A DNA stretch of 64,000 nt. It comes from Sodiomyces alkalinus F11 (Eukaryota > Ascomycota > Sordariomycetes > Glomerellales > Plectosphaerellaceae). The stretch lies in contig NW_021167080.1 of the NCBI RefSeq assembly GCF_003711515.1, positions 186,001 through 250,000 on the forward strand. The letters run 5' to 3'. Positions 45,710 through 57,504 of this stretch are shown in pieces. Each line of letters starts with the position of its first letter. Position 1 is the first letter of the stretch. The translations under genes and the position numbers were made by a program. The notes under the pieces were generated by a model. The model made no database searches. It was not told the origin of the DNA and saw only the letters and a list, made by a program, of their open reading frames with translations.

Positions 45710-45719
45710 NNNNNNNNNN
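45710..45719. other. Assembly gap of 10 N next to a G-run
   Basis: Follows GGGGGGG. It lies at the same place in LINE-D as the gap at 63439-63452, so it is probably an unresolved poly-G tract rather than a scaffold join. Confidence 0.9.
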
Positions 45720-45799
45720 AAGATAATATGCCTAGTATAACCGGGGTCTAGGTCTAGGGCTCCTACTATAGTACCTCGCTAATCCCGCGGGGGAATATA

Positions 45800-47262
45800 T
45801 AGGCGTTTATTAGGCCTAGCGTCGGGGAGCCCTCTAAGCCTTTAGTCCTTTTCGGTGTCGTCCTTTACCCCTATAAAGGGGTTAGTTAAAGTCCTAGGAG
45901 ATAATAATCGGGGGGAAAAATCTATAACTACTATAGGTATACTACTTCGGTCTAATATATAATATTAAAGTCCCTAGCTCGGTACTTATACGCCCTATAG
46001 GTCTTCTTAGCCTCTCTCTTTAATAGCCGGTATAAATCGTTAAAGGTATTATAATCTCCGGCGTAAGCGGCGTAGCGGCGGGGGCGCCTAGGCGCCGTAG
46101 TATTATAGTATCCTAGGCCTTATAGGTACGCTAATTCGGACTTAGCGTAATAACGGTATACCCTCTCTACTATAAGGTAGCTATTAATCTTATAGCCGAA
46201 GTATAAGTATTTATAGTATTTTAGAGAACTAAGGTTAGGATTATATAGTTTATAGATATAGCTAACCCCCTTAAAAAGGAGGGTATTCCGGATAAAGCTT
46301 ACTACTATTTCCGGTAAAGCCGATTCGATAAGGAGAAACGCTACCTTACCGGTACCGTGGTAGGGTACTCGTTATATTACTTAGAGAATTTTAGCCTTAG
46401 GATTTATATCTTATAGAGATACTAGTAGGTCTTTTTCTGATAGGGCGTTAAGGACCTTATAAGAAATAGCCTTAGTAAGCGTAGGGTAGGTGCGCGCGGC
46501 TAAAGCGGCTCCTTTATTAAAGGCCTTCTTAATCTAGTACTTCTTATAGGTAGCCTACTACTATACCTCTTTAGTAAAGGTAAAGTAGATATCTCCGCTA
46601 GGTAGTTTCTATACTGCTATAGTATTATATCGGGTAATTATAGCGTTTATAGCTTAGATAATTTCCTTTAAGGTCCTGGCTTTAAGGGGCCAGTTCTTAG
46701 GGAGGGTTCCTTAACGGATAATTAGTTCTTAGTAGTATTTAGCGGGGAATATTTTAAGGGGGACAGGGTCGCGCGGTAATACTATTACAGGAGCCTAGGC
46801 TATAATATTAGCCTAGGTCTAGTTTATACCGCTAACGCCTTTTAGAGTTCCTCTTAGATAACTTAGCGGACGAAAGCGTATAAGTATACTAGCGGTATTA
46901 TACCGGTAGCGTTACGAGTATTATATATGATAATTAGTTTCTTTATTAGCTTAATAACCTATTTAATCGTATTTCTATTAGCTAGTAAGGCCTGAATTTC
47001 TGCCTTGATTTTAGCTATTCTGGGTTCTAAGTGGCGCGGCGGTCCCCTTTTAGTCTTATATTAGTTCCGCGTAGCGTCCTGCCTCGAGGGGGGGGCGGGA
47101 GTGTTTATAGTACGAAAAGTAGGTCCGTTAAGAAGTTTACGTGGTTAAAGTCGGGATAACACTATATATCGATTCCTCCGGTTATACCGTAGCGCCGACG
47201 TTACGGTATAGCTATAATAGTATCCCGAGAAGGAGGCGGTAGTTATAATCGCTATCTCGGTA
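45800..47262 (-). pseudogene. LINE-D copy 3 ORF1, gag-like RNA-binding protein
   Basis: Minus-strand frame from about MNKTTEIAIITTA (47262) to zinc-knuckle remnants near 46030-46140 (SELAYL, RRYAAYAGDYNTFNDLYR, Cys to Tyr). The middle contains APVIVLPRDPVPLKIFPAKY and a well-kept stretch around KAISYKVLNALSEKDLLVSL. This is the usual plan of fungal LINE ORF1: variable N-terminus, conserved core, CCHC knuckles. Confidence 0.77.
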
Positions 47263-47720
47263 GTTTTATTCATTTTATTTTTATTACGCGCCCGTGGTTA
47301 ATAGGCGTGATCAGGTTTAGTATTATTTATACTTAATTAATAAGGTTAAATACCTGGTTATCGTATATAATAGCCTTAATCTACTAACGCTATTCTTTCA
47401 GTAAGGTAAGGATCGTATACCCTACTATAGATATTACCGTAACTAAGGCTATCGTCTAACTAACTAGGATTATAGGGAAATAAACTATTAAGACCATTAT
47501 AAGCGAACGGGCGCTTAAGCGATTAAATAAGGAGCGATTAAATAAGGAGCGATTAAACAAGATAGAGATAGAACGAGATAGAGCTTAAGCGATTAAGTAA
47601 CGGAATAACGGTTAAGATAAAGCAGGCGGACATAGCTAATAATACTAAACTACTCGATATAGACTTAAGGCTATTTTGTCTGCTTAAAGCTGTAGGATCT
47701 CTCGGAATAGCTTCGTTTAT

Positions 47721-47740
47721 CAAAACGCCGGGCTTACAAC
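47721..47740 (-). promoter_or_regulatory. Copia-5 primer-binding site
   Basis: The plus strand reads CAAAACGCCGGGCTTACAAC, adjacent to the LTR; tRNA-Ile-like as in 13731-13750. Confidence 0.72.
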
Positions 47741-48135
47741 TATTATTATATAAATAAGGTACGTAAAAGATATATATATATGTATTAAAGCAGAGTACAA
47801 GGTACTCTACGGGTATTATTAGATGCCTATAGCTACTTTATCGGGGTGTGACTTAGGCTATTTCTGTACACGGATAGGGTACTTCCGATCGATGTATCTA
47901 TATCGATATCCCCTCCTATTACCTTATAGTTAGATATTTCCGCACAGTATCTTTTACTCTTCTTAAATGCATATATATATCTTTTGCGTACCTTATTTAT
48001 ATAAATGCTAACAGGTATATCTAACTATAAGGTAAAAGGAGGGGAAATCGATATAGATATATTAGTCGGAAGTACTCTATCCGTGTGGAAAATAACGTAA
48101 GTCACACCCCGGTAAGTGTGTGGTGGCATCTGACA
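47741..48135 (-). repeat. Copia-5 5' LTR, split by a solo LTR
   Basis: Parts 47741-47816 and 48019-48135 total 193 bp, a complete family A LTR in minus orientation. Confidence 0.9.
47817..48013 (+). repeat. Solo Copia LTR (family A) inside another LTR
   Basis: 197 bp with perfect 5-bp target duplication GGTAT (47812-47816, 48014-48018). Opposite orientation to its host LTR. No internal sequence remains, so it is the product of LTR-LTR recombination. Confidence 0.93.
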
Positions 48136-48219
48136 ATTATACTAGCTAGGGTATATACTATGGCGAGAGACTTAGCGGCACCGAATTAATACTATAGGAC
48201 TTATACTACCCTTATATAG
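48136..48219 (+). mobile_element. LINE-D sliver
   Basis: 84 bp matching 30897-30980 of LINE-D copy 2; all that remains visible of the copy into which Copia-5 inserted. Confidence 0.82.
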
Positions 48220-48664
48220 AATACCTAGCTTCCCGCCTTAATAGCCTACACGGGTTATCCTTCTTATAACTTACGTGGGGGGACCTACGTTTTACGCGGA
48301 AACGCCGTAAACCACTCGAAACCTATATTAATCGATAGCTCTTTTCAAGCTCTATACGCCTATTCATAGCCCTATATCGCGCAGGCGCTAATTTAGGCGT
48401 ATTATCAGGGCGAAAAGGCCTGGAAATAGGCTTATAGCTCCCCTATATACGGGGAAAAGTCTAACGTGGCCCGTGCGCCCACGCTGATAAAGTAGTAAGC
48501 CCAGCCGCGTAGAGCCGTACCCCCGACCTCCACCCAGCCCTAACACCACAAACACTAACCCACTAGCCATAACACTAGCCATAACAACGCTCCTAACACC
48601 CCTAACACCCCTAACAGCCCCAACGGCCCTAACACCCCCCCCCCCCCTATAAGGCACCTATAAC
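48220..48664 (+). other. LINE 5' UTR with C-rich, weakly mutated tract
   Basis: No frame supported. 48520-48650 is rich in CTAACAC and CCCTAACA words and keeps nearly all CA dinucleotides; it ends in a run of ten C. It resembles degenerate telomere-like repeats but is not a regular (CCCTAA)n array. Confidence 0.55.
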
Positions 48665-50115
48665 TATAGAGGGGCTAGGGGAGATAGATATAGGTAATAC
48701 CTCTAATATAGAGGATTTAACCCTCGCTATGCCTCTAAATTCGAAAAGGCACCTTAGCCCTTTTATACCTACCCCTAGATGTTTTTCTAGGACCCGAATC
48801 GAATCCCCCTCGGACTCGGAAGCCGAAGGCGCTTTCGAAACGCCCTTTAGGGCCCCCCCCCTCCTTCTAGGGCCCCCCCTGCTGAAAAACCGAGCCTTTT
48901 AGGCTCTAAATAGGCTAAAAGGGCGCCTAGAATAGCTAAACCCCTAGAGAAACCTCGACTAAGCCCCAGAAGTTGACTAGTTCGGCTAGTAAGGCATAGG
49001 CTAAGGAACTACTCTAACAGGCTTTTCAGCTGCTTTAACAGGCCTATGCCCTTAACCCTACTCCTTAGATTAAGGCCCTAACCGTAGGGCTTAAATCTAC
49101 TATCGACGGAACCCCGAGCCCCTAGCCTCCTACACTCGAATAGAAGGTCGACGAACTAGCTTAGGCAGTGAGTAGGCTTATAGAATAGCCTAAACCCCCT
49201 TATAGCGAGGCTTTAAAGGGGAAAAAAGGCTCTATAGCACCCTAGGCCCCTATTTTAGGGGCTTTAGCACCCTTAGCCCCTACCCCTACCCCGTTACCCC
49301 TGGCACCCCTCCTAATAGACCCTAAAAAGGTCCCTAAGGTTATCCTTTAACCTACGGCAGGGGCCTGGATTCCCCGGGAAGACTTGAGCTCCGAAATAGA
49401 CTAAATAAGGCCTTAAAAACCCCTGCAGTTACGGCTGTTAGCCTATTAACTAACAGGAACCTTATTTTAAACCCGGGGCCGCAATACAGCATTTAACAGC
49501 TCCTAAACTCGCAGAACCTATAGTTTAAAGAGCTAAACCTCCCCCTCTAGCCCCCCTAGCCTATAAGCGACTAGTGTAAGGCTATTATTAAACAGGTGCC
49601 TTCTAAAGCCTTTAGGGGTGGCGATACCCCTTTACCCGACCCTTCCAAGCCGCCGTAAAAGGCCCTAAACCGAAGCCTATAACAGGGCCTAAGGTCTACA
49701 GGACCTAGCTACAAAAATCGGCACCTTTAACCCTATTAGGGTAGTAGGGAAGCCTCGGTAGCTAGGGGCTCTAAACGCGTTTTACAGTATAGTGGTTATT
49801 TCTATTCCCTCTATTAAAGAATAGAAGTACCACCTAAAACAGAAGCTTTATATAGCCGGCCAGCGGCTAAAGGTCTATAAATATAGGCCTATAGCCCCTA
49901 GAATCTAGTACTCTAACTACTAGAAATTCGGGTATACCCGGGGGACCTATAAAGGCCTAGTTACCTGCCTTATCTATGCCGTTAAAGGCTATAGGAAGGA
50001 ATACCACTATTATAATAAGTATAAAGAATACGGAGACTATAAGTATAGGATCTATAAGTGCTATAACTACGAGGGAGATTACCCCCCCTTTAGTAGGGCC
50101 TATAAAGTTTTTTAA
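48665..50115 (+). pseudogene. LINE ORF1, gag-like protein
   Basis: Plus-strand frame in pieces: an N-terminal Pro/Ser-rich part (EPNPP-like, 48780-48900), a middle region including AVSLLTNRNLILNPGPQYSI near 49430-49490, and C-terminal zinc knuckles near 50005-50095 (YYNKYKEYGDYKYRIYKCYN), where most Cys and His are Tyr. At least two frame changes. Expected role: RNA chaperone of the LINE ribonucleoprotein. Confidence 0.72.
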
Positions 50116-50704
50116 GCTATAAAACCCTAAATTCCATAAATAAAGGGCCTTTTAGTTCGAAAGATATCCGGTTTATTTAATATAACATGGATAAACAGGC
50201 CCCGGCGTAAAAGGCTATCCTAGAATAGGCTTTAGAAGCTTTAGCTAATATAGTCCTTATCTCGGAACCAGCCTACGTCTCGAAACCAGAAGGGTAGTTT
50301 ATTCGGAATCACCCTGCTTTCTATACCGTTATACCTATATTCTAAAAAACTTAGTTTTTCCCTATTAACCCTAGGGTTCTTACTTATATAAGAAAGGGCT
50401 CTAGTATCGATTTTTTATACCGTGATAACCTTCTAGACAATATAGACGCGCAGATTATAGAGGTTTATTATCTATAGACCTTTTATATTCTACACGTCTA
50501 TAATTAGATAGAATAGGACTCCGAAACGATAAGCTAAGGGCGGCCCCCTAGCCCTACCCCCTTTTCCTCTTCCACTTCTTCTTCTTCTTTTCCCTCCTTT
50601 TCAGGCCCTAGAAGCCGGCCCTAGACCGAGGATCGAGTGCTACAAAGCCTATAGGTCCCTAAGCCTACCCTTATTATAGGGGACTTTAACAGAAACCACT
50701 AGTA

Positions 50705-51233
50705 TATTACGACGGCTTCCGGTCCTTTATAGTATAGCGGATGATAGGGGACTGGCGTCGAGGTTTTAGTTTAAAATAAGAAGAGGATGTTAACTAAAGA
50801 GTAGTAACTATCGTTCGTAGTGTCTAGTCGTAGTTACGTCGTAAAGACTAGGCGTCTTCTTTATAAGGTAGAGTCAGGCGTAGACTAATAGTCCAGGTAA
50901 AGACTTAGATTAATCGATGTCTTATTCTCTAATAGAAGTAAGACCTAGGATATGCTGGTATATATATCTACGGGATCACGGGTATCCTGGTGATCTCCTG
51001 GTTCGGGATCACGCCGGATCACTTCTCGGACTAAGTGACCCCTGGTGATCCTAGTGATCCTCCTATGCTAATAGGTTCCCTGTGCGGGTATATATTATAC
51101 CGGTTATCTATCACGTGACCCGGCACGTGATATCGTCCTGAGTTATCTTCTGGTTACGCCCTGGTGCGCTGACCGCCCTAGTACGTTATAACCAGTATGT
51201 CCTTAGTGCATATTAGGTCTGCTGGCCGTAATA
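50705..51233 (-). repeat. Gypsy-2 3' LTR
   Basis: 529 bp. The adjoining plus-strand TTACCTTCCCCCTT is the complement of the purine tract AAGGGGGAAGGTAA. Contains several GATCACG/CACGTGA words. Confidence 0.94.
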
Positions 51234-51269
51234 TTACCTTCCCCCTTCTAAGCGCTATCCTAGCGGTCG

Positions 51270-51277
51270 TATAAATA
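51270..51277 (+). promoter_or_regulatory. Candidate TATA box for the Gypsy-2 antisense gene
   Basis: TATAAATA, 156 bp upstream of the ATG at 51433, in a pyrimidine-rich context (TTTTCTTCTTTTCTCTTATAG at 51310-51330) that could be the start-site region. The orientation drives transcription against gag-pol. Confidence 0.5.
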
Positions 51278-51432
51278 GGTCGCCTACCCCGGGTTTATAA
51301 CCCCCCGGGTTTTCTTCTTTTCTCTTATAGCTAACTATTATATCCGGTTATATACAGAAGTCGTAGCTTTCTCGTAAGACGTAGTATCGAATTAAGTTAT
51401 CGCGCACTATCGAGCTTTCTGGAGTAGAAGTT

Positions 51433-51980
51433 ATGCCTTATTCCTTTTACGAGTCGAAAGGCTTCTGGTGCCTTATAATTAAGTGTATCTCTTATTACAG
51501 GGAATATATTCGTCGTGGTCGCTCGTGCGATAGTTCAGGTATCCCTCTATCTTCTTATAGGTGTCTTCCTGTTCTCCGCGAGCCGTTTCTTCTTACTAAT
51601 CGCTCTCCCTAGTAACACGTATTAATAAGGAAATAGAGCGTCTTAAAACGGAGGAGGAGGTAACCGAGGCTTCCCTTTTATCTGCTTATCGCGTGTTAGA
51701 GAAGGCATAGAAGGAAGCTTCTGAGTCTTTAGCCTATCTAGCCCGAATCCGTCGTTAGAGGGAGTCTCTTCGTTCTAAGGGTGTGACTATAGTGGCCCGT
51801 GGCCTTAAGTCCTTTAATGCTTTAGAGGCGGCGGATCGCGAGGAGTCCGAAGCGGTAGTCGATGCGCGGGTGGCGGGTGCGGTTAATATGATTAACTGGA
51901 ACCTGATCCTATCGTAGGATATAGGTGATTTTCTGGATATTAATTTTACGTAGACCACGGCGTCCGGTTCTGGGTCCTGA
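51433..51980 (+). pseudogene. Antisense gene of Gypsy-2: Cys-motif and coiled-coil protein
   Basis: Plus strand, opposite to gag-pol. From the ATG: a Cys cluster CLIIKCISYYREYIRRGRSC, in which YREY is probably a former C-x2-C, followed by DSSG. After a frameshift near 51570, a Glu/Lys/Ala-rich coiled coil follows (~51605-51745; KEIERLKTEEEVTEASLLSA), then the conserved-looking RESLRSKGVTIVARGLKSF (51753-51810) and an acidic tail. To my knowledge, small proteins of this plan recur in fungal genomes next to Gypsy elements; the function is unknown. Stops only at Gln/Trp sites apart from the one frameshift. Good evidence of former coding. Confidence 0.65.
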
Positions 51981-54900
51981 TAGTATTCTGTCGGTATTAC
52001 TTTAGGAGTTACTTATAATTAATTAGGTTTTCTTTAGGTTCCTATATATTATCGCCGTGGTCGTAGTTTTCCTATTTTATAAAATATTCGGTACTATCTA
52101 GCGTTTCTTGGTGGTCGAGGATTTATTCTACTTTATACACGTCGCTAGTATCGACCACGATCGTGTCTTATATTATTTTTACGTTTTTCGGTGCTGGTTT
52201 AAGTAGTGAAATATAGAAATTATTATATATCCTTATTATCGGAGGTAGTGATAGAATATAGTTCGTATCTAACTTTTTCTCTAGGATTTTAAACGGTCCT
52301 AATTTTTTAAAATCTAATTTATCGCTTAGTCGTTATATTCTAATGTTTTTGCGGATAAGGTAGACGTGGTCCCCCCTTAAAAGGGTTGGTCCCTTAATCC
52401 TTGATTGGTTCGCGTACCTGCTTATTCGTGTTCTAACTATCTCTAGGTCGGTTCGTAGTTCTTCGTGTAGTTTTTTTATGCTTTTAACTGTTTTTATCGC
52501 TCTTAGTGCGTCTAGTCCTTCTAAAGGTTTTCTAAATACTATCGGTATATATCCGTAATTTACTTCGAACAGTGTTTTCTTTATTAACTCGTTTAACAAG
52601 CTATTATATATAAACTATATAAGTGGCAGGTATTACACCTAATTATCTTATTCGTACCCTACGTAGTATCGTAGGTACTATTCTAGGACTTGGTTTATAA
52701 TTTCGGTTTATCCGTCCGTTATAGGGTGAAACGCTATCGAATACTTATATTTCGTTCCTAGCTAGCTTATAACTGCTTTCCAGAAGTTACTAGTAAAGAG
52801 CTTATCTCTATCCGTAATGATTTCGTTCGGTGCGCCGTGATCCCTGATTAGGCGGTCGATAAAGATACTTACTAGTTCTTCTGCTATGGTGTTTTTAATA
52901 TATAGAATATAAAGAGTATATTTCGTGAATCGGTTGACGATCATGAATATACTATTATAGGCGGTTCCTATTACTGGATCTTTGGATACTGGAAATCCTA
53001 TCACGAAGTCTATTATAATCGATTTCCATAGTCTGTCTGCTACTAGTAGTGGCTTTAGTAGTGCGTAAGGTTTATATCGGCTGCTCTTTACTTTCTGGTA
53101 AATATCGTAGTTACGAACGAAGTCCCTGACTCGTTCTTTAGTTCCTGTGTAGCCGTATTATTATCGTAATCGGTGGTATATTTTATAAACTCCTTGATAT
53201 CTATATATCGGCGAGGCGTGTGCTTCTTTAAATATAGTGTCGGTTATCCGATTAATACTATTTACCTCTTTATCCTTTAGAGTAAGAGCTTCTCCTTCCT
53301 ATTAAAGTATAGCTTACGGTTTGGGTGATTCGTTAGGTATCCCTAGTCGGCTAAGTGCGTTTACGCGACTGTTTTCGCTCCCTTTTATATACTAAATATA
53401 GAAATTGAATTCGGCTAGGAATTCTGCCTATCGGATTTATCGTTTATTAAGAACCTTAGTAGTGGTGAATTACGCGAGGTTTTTATAATCCGTGTAGACT
53501 TATACCGGGTGTCTTATTCCTAATAGGTATAGTCTCTATTCTTTAAAGGCTTCGATAATAGCTATTAGCTCTTTATCGTGGATCTAATAGTTAAGTTCTA
53601 GTCCACTAAGTTTCTTAGATATAAAGGCTATAGGGTGTAGTCTTCCTTCTACGTCGCGCTATCCGAGTTATACTCCTAGAGCCTAGTCGGATGCGTTTAT
53701 TTCGAGTTCGTATTCTTTTTCGGGGTCTGGTATTACTAAGATGGGTTCGCTGGTGACCTTTCCTTTAAGAGCTTAGAATGCTTCTTCTATTCTTTCGTTC
53801 CATTCGAAGTCGAGTCCCTTTTTAGTTACTTTAGTTAAGGGGATAGTAATCTTACTATAGTCCTTAATAAATCGTTAATAGTAGTTTATAAGTCCGAGAA
53901 AGGACTAAATATCACGAATATTCTAGGGTTATAGCCACTTAAAGACGTATTAGACTTTCGCCTTATCTATACAGATCTTATTAGGTCGTATCGTATAACC
54001 TAAAAAGTTAACTTCTTACGTGTGGAATTAAACTTTATCTGGTTCGACTAATAGGTCGGCGTTTTATAGGAGTTATAGGATCGTGTAAACGTGTTATCGG
54101 TGTTCTTCGAGTATCTTAGAGAAGATTAGGATATTATCCAGGTACACTATAACGAAGTGGTCTAGATACTTCCTTAGGATATCGTTAATAAGTGTTTAGA
54201 ATAATACCGGCGTATTTATTAGTCTAAAAGGTATAATAAGGTACTCGAAATATCCTCGTTTCGTCTAAAACGCTATCTTCTACTCTTCTCCTTCCTTAAT
54301 CCTAATTAAGTTATAGGCTCCTTTTAAGTCGAGTGCCGTAAACTATTACGCTCTAACTAGCTAATCTCGTATCTCCGAGATAAGAGGTAGTGGGTAGCGG
54401 TTCTTAATAGTTATATCATTAAGTTATCGATAATGGATATATAGTTGTAGTTTGCCGTTTTTCTTTGGTATAAACAGGATCGGGTATCCTGCCGGTAATT
54501 AGGATACTCTAATATAGCCTTTTACTAGTATCTCTTCGAGATATTCTTCTAAGGTATCTAATTCCTTCTAGTTTAGCCCGTAAATTAGAAAGAATTTTAG
54601 GTGTGTCCTTTCCTTTAGGGGTATCTTATAATTATAGTGCCGGTGTTTCGGTAATCCGGTCTCTAGATTTTCGGCAAATAGCTTTCTGTATTTACGGTAT
54701 TCTAATAATACCTTAGCGAGTCTATCGTAATCGCTTATTACTAGTCCTTTTTCTGCTTAGACGATCTAGTAGATTCCTTTAATAATATTAGTTACGCGTC
54801 GGTGGTTATACCGTCGCTGCTATCTTAAAGTCTTTCGTACTTCCTTCGCCTTAGTCCCTAACTTCTGGCGGTTATCTAAGTCTCCCTGAGGCTCCTTTAT

Positions 54901-55450
54901 CGGTAAGTCTTTCTACTGTTTTCGACGGATATCGGGATCGGGTAAGGTTTCCTTCGTGGTCTCCTGCTTACTCTCTAATCTCTACCAGAGCTAGCTAAGC
55001 TTCTAGTCTATATCAGGATTCTATTCGTTAAACTATAGTTCACTAAGGATAACGTCCTTATAACCTATATCGTATACATCGAACTTTATTATTCTAGTCT
55101 TATTCTGGATTTTAACCTAAAGGTGTATAGTCTCCTAGTTAATAATAACTTCTTCGTAGGACTAGTTCTTTCCCGTATACGGAGTAATCTTATACTCCTT
55201 TTCTAGGTGTTTTCTAACCCAGGGAATAAAGAACTTTCTCACGGCTACCGGTAAGATAAAGTTTCCTGCTACGCTTATATCTAATAGTGCGTTTATCTTA
55301 TATTCGTTAAGTCGTATTCTAATATAATAGTGCCCTATACTGCTATATATTATAGAGTATATCTATCGAGTGCCTCTTATATACTCCTAGCGATAGTATA
55401 CTCTTAGTTTTTTGCCTGTTTAGCTTAGTGTTCGAGGGATATTTCCTTAT
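51981..55450 (-). pseudogene. Gypsy-2 pol: protease, RT, RNase H, integrase, chromodomain
   Basis: Minus strand, 5' to 3'. Protease remnant NALLDISVAGNFILPVAV near 55230-55290. Reverse transcriptase from ~54560, with PAGYPILFIPKKNGKLQLY and LNDITIKNRYPLPLISEIRD near 54370-54520, and catalytic YLDD region near 54130-54170. RNase H ~53450-53900. Integrase core with MIVNRFTKYTLY and APNEIITDRDKLFTSNFWK in the stop-free piece 52762-53004 (first Asp now Asn). A second stop-free piece at 52333-52599 follows. Chromodomain ~51985-52150 (VYKVE, ILDHQETLDSTEYFIK, ENYDHGDNI). A chromovirus. Scattered Gln/Trp stops. Confidence 0.92.
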
Positions 55451-55459
55451 CCAAGAACC

Positions 55460-57300
55460 CGTACTGGATTAAAAGTTATTCTATCCGTCGTAGGCGTTCG
55501 TTAAGGGCCTAGAAGCGTGATTCCTAAGCTTCTTAGTCTTATCTTAGTCGTCGGATTTTCTTAGAAGTATATATTATGTAGCTAGTAGTGTCGTATTCGT
55601 CTAACCGGTGCTTATAGTAATTATGCCTAGGTAGTTAATTATCCGATCCTTATAGGCTCGCTGCCCGGTCGGTAAGAGTGTCTTAGTCCTCCTAAGCGTG
55701 GTGAGGTCGCTAACGTGCAGCTTATTACTATCCCCCGCTAGTGTTTATCGGTACTACACGGTAGGCTTTGCTAAGGTTAGGTTTAGTGAAATAAACTTAG
55801 TGGGTCTATCTAAGGGGTTTTTCCGTGAGCTGGTCGAGTATCCGTAGCTAGATAGTTTCCTCCTTAATTAAGTCGGCTGCTTTTATAGGTTAATACTAGA
55901 AGTTCGTGTTATTATCCCGGATTCTGTTAGACTCCGTTTCCTAATCTTGCTCTTCGAGCTTGGCGATTCTTTTTCGGGCACGATCTTCTCCCTCCTGGAT
56001 TTCTAAGATCTGCTTCTGTCTCTTAGCTTCTCCTTTCGTCTATCCGTATTTCTAAAGGATTTCTGCGATAGTTTATAAAGCTAGTTTATCCTTATCCTAG
56101 TCGGGGATCTTAAGGCTATAGTCATTATCGTACTCGTTACTAGATACTATAGCGAGTATCTTCTAGGGTCTCTTAGGGTAGTACCTAGCTCCGTCTTTCC
56201 CTAATTAGTATACTAGATAATAGTTATCGTAGCAGGTTACCTAATAAAGGTTAATATATAGTATTTTATCCCTATAAATTTCCAGGTATCTAATAGCGTT
56301 AATTTCCTTCTAGGGTTTTCCTTTCTTAATCGCGTTTACTTATCGTTACGGTCGTTCTTTCTTAGGCTTATAATAGTCGTATACGTAGTGACCTAGCCTA
56401 TTATAGTTATAATACTTGACTTTAGTTATATCCCTTTTACCCTGCTTATCGCTTTATCGGTTAATATTATCAAGCTCTATAAGTCTATTATAGTATCTAT
56501 ATAAGGTATTTCCGAACTAGCATAGGTATAATTATTTCTTCTTCGAATTAGCCGTGTAGAACGGAACGCTTATTTAATACTTTTTCTAATAGCGTTATTT
56601 ATAGTTCCGGTTATCGATACGAATTACTATCGCGGTATATTCACTAAACGTCTTAGGTTAGTCTAATCGATATAGTTCGTCCTTTACTTCTTCCTTAAGT
56701 CCTTAGTAATACCGATCTATAAGGGGCTTATCCGGGTAGCTAAGCTTTAACGAGATTTACTAGAATCTCGTAGTATAGTCCGTAGCTAACTTAGTCTAAT
56801 ATAGCTAGCTTAGTCGTTCGGCCGCGACTCTTTCCTTATCGGGCTAGCCGAAGATAGCGTTAAGTCTCTTAACGAATACGTCGAAGTTCTCGAAGATTAC
56901 CGTAGTCCCGGGCTTCCTTAGGATTTCTATTCCTATATTCTCTAGGTAGTCTTTATAGATAGACTCGAACTATTTATGCGTATCTCCTATAAGGAGTGCC
57001 GCGGTATAGAGCACCTTAGTTTCTTCCGTACGGATACTATCCTGGTAAAATAGGAGATAGCCTCTAAGCTAAGTAATAAAGCTCTAAAGCTATCCTTAAG
57101 TCCTATCGTACTTAGGGGGTATAGGGTATCTATACTTAGCCCCGATTCCAGGATAGTTTAGCTAAGCTCTTAGGGTCGTATTCTCCCCCTAAAGCTAAGT
57201 GATTATATCGCGAATCTGCTAAAGGTCGTTGCTTCCTTTAGTGGTAGTGGTAGGCGTCGCGGTGCTTATAGCGTTCGTGGTACGGTTATTATTATTCAAT
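55460..57300 (-). pseudogene. Gypsy-2 gag (capsid/nucleocapsid), decayed
   Basis: The minus-strand frame starts near 57296 with MLNNNNRTTNAI. The capsid region contains YLLFYQDSIRTEETKVLYTA and NFDVFVKRLNAIFGQPDKER (56850-57060). The nucleocapsid knuckle C-x2-C-x4-H-x4-C reads YYNYNRLGHYVYDYY near 56370-56415; His is kept, the Cys are Tyr. An acidic, Ser-rich segment precedes gag on the genome at 57360-57460. Stops are fewer than in Gypsy-1. Confidence 0.88.
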
Positions 57301-57504
57301 ATATTGGAAGAGTGATTGCTGGCTACTTTGTTGTCTTGTTGAGTTTATTCTGGTCCTTCCTCTTCGTCGGAGGAGCTGGATTCTTCAGACGATGATTCTT
57401 CTTCAGATAAAGTGACTTCTTCTTCCTTAGGCGAAGTAGCTTCTGCTTCGGGCGTACTGCTTATTAGCTATTAAGGTTAGCTTACCGAACAGGATCGATC
57501 AAAA

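Larger units (their letters stand above)
43808..47315 (-). mobile_element. LINE-D copy 3, 5' half
   Basis: Collinear with 61527-64000 and extends ~1 kb further upstream, giving the only view of the LINE-D 5' end in the window. Left end cut by the LINE-A fragment, right end in Copia-5 gag. Confidence 0.88.
47316..48135 (-). mobile_element. Copia-5, 5' end only
   Basis: Minus strand: gag start and leader (47316-47720), primer-binding site, and 5' LTR (47741-48135, split by a solo LTR). The rest is missing to the left, where LINE-D copy 3 begins. Outside the LTR at the right lies LINE-D, so Copia-5 was inserted in a LINE-D copy. Confidence 0.87.

Noticed and set aside
48530..48640. Internal telomere
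   Set aside because: Words such as CCCTAACACC occur but there is no regular (CCCTAA)n or other fixed-period array.
48388..48657. Open frame of 89 codons on the minus strand, rich in Gly/Val/Arg
   Set aside because: Low-complexity translation of the C-rich 5' UTR tract of the LINE; no codon structure and no relation to flanking frames.
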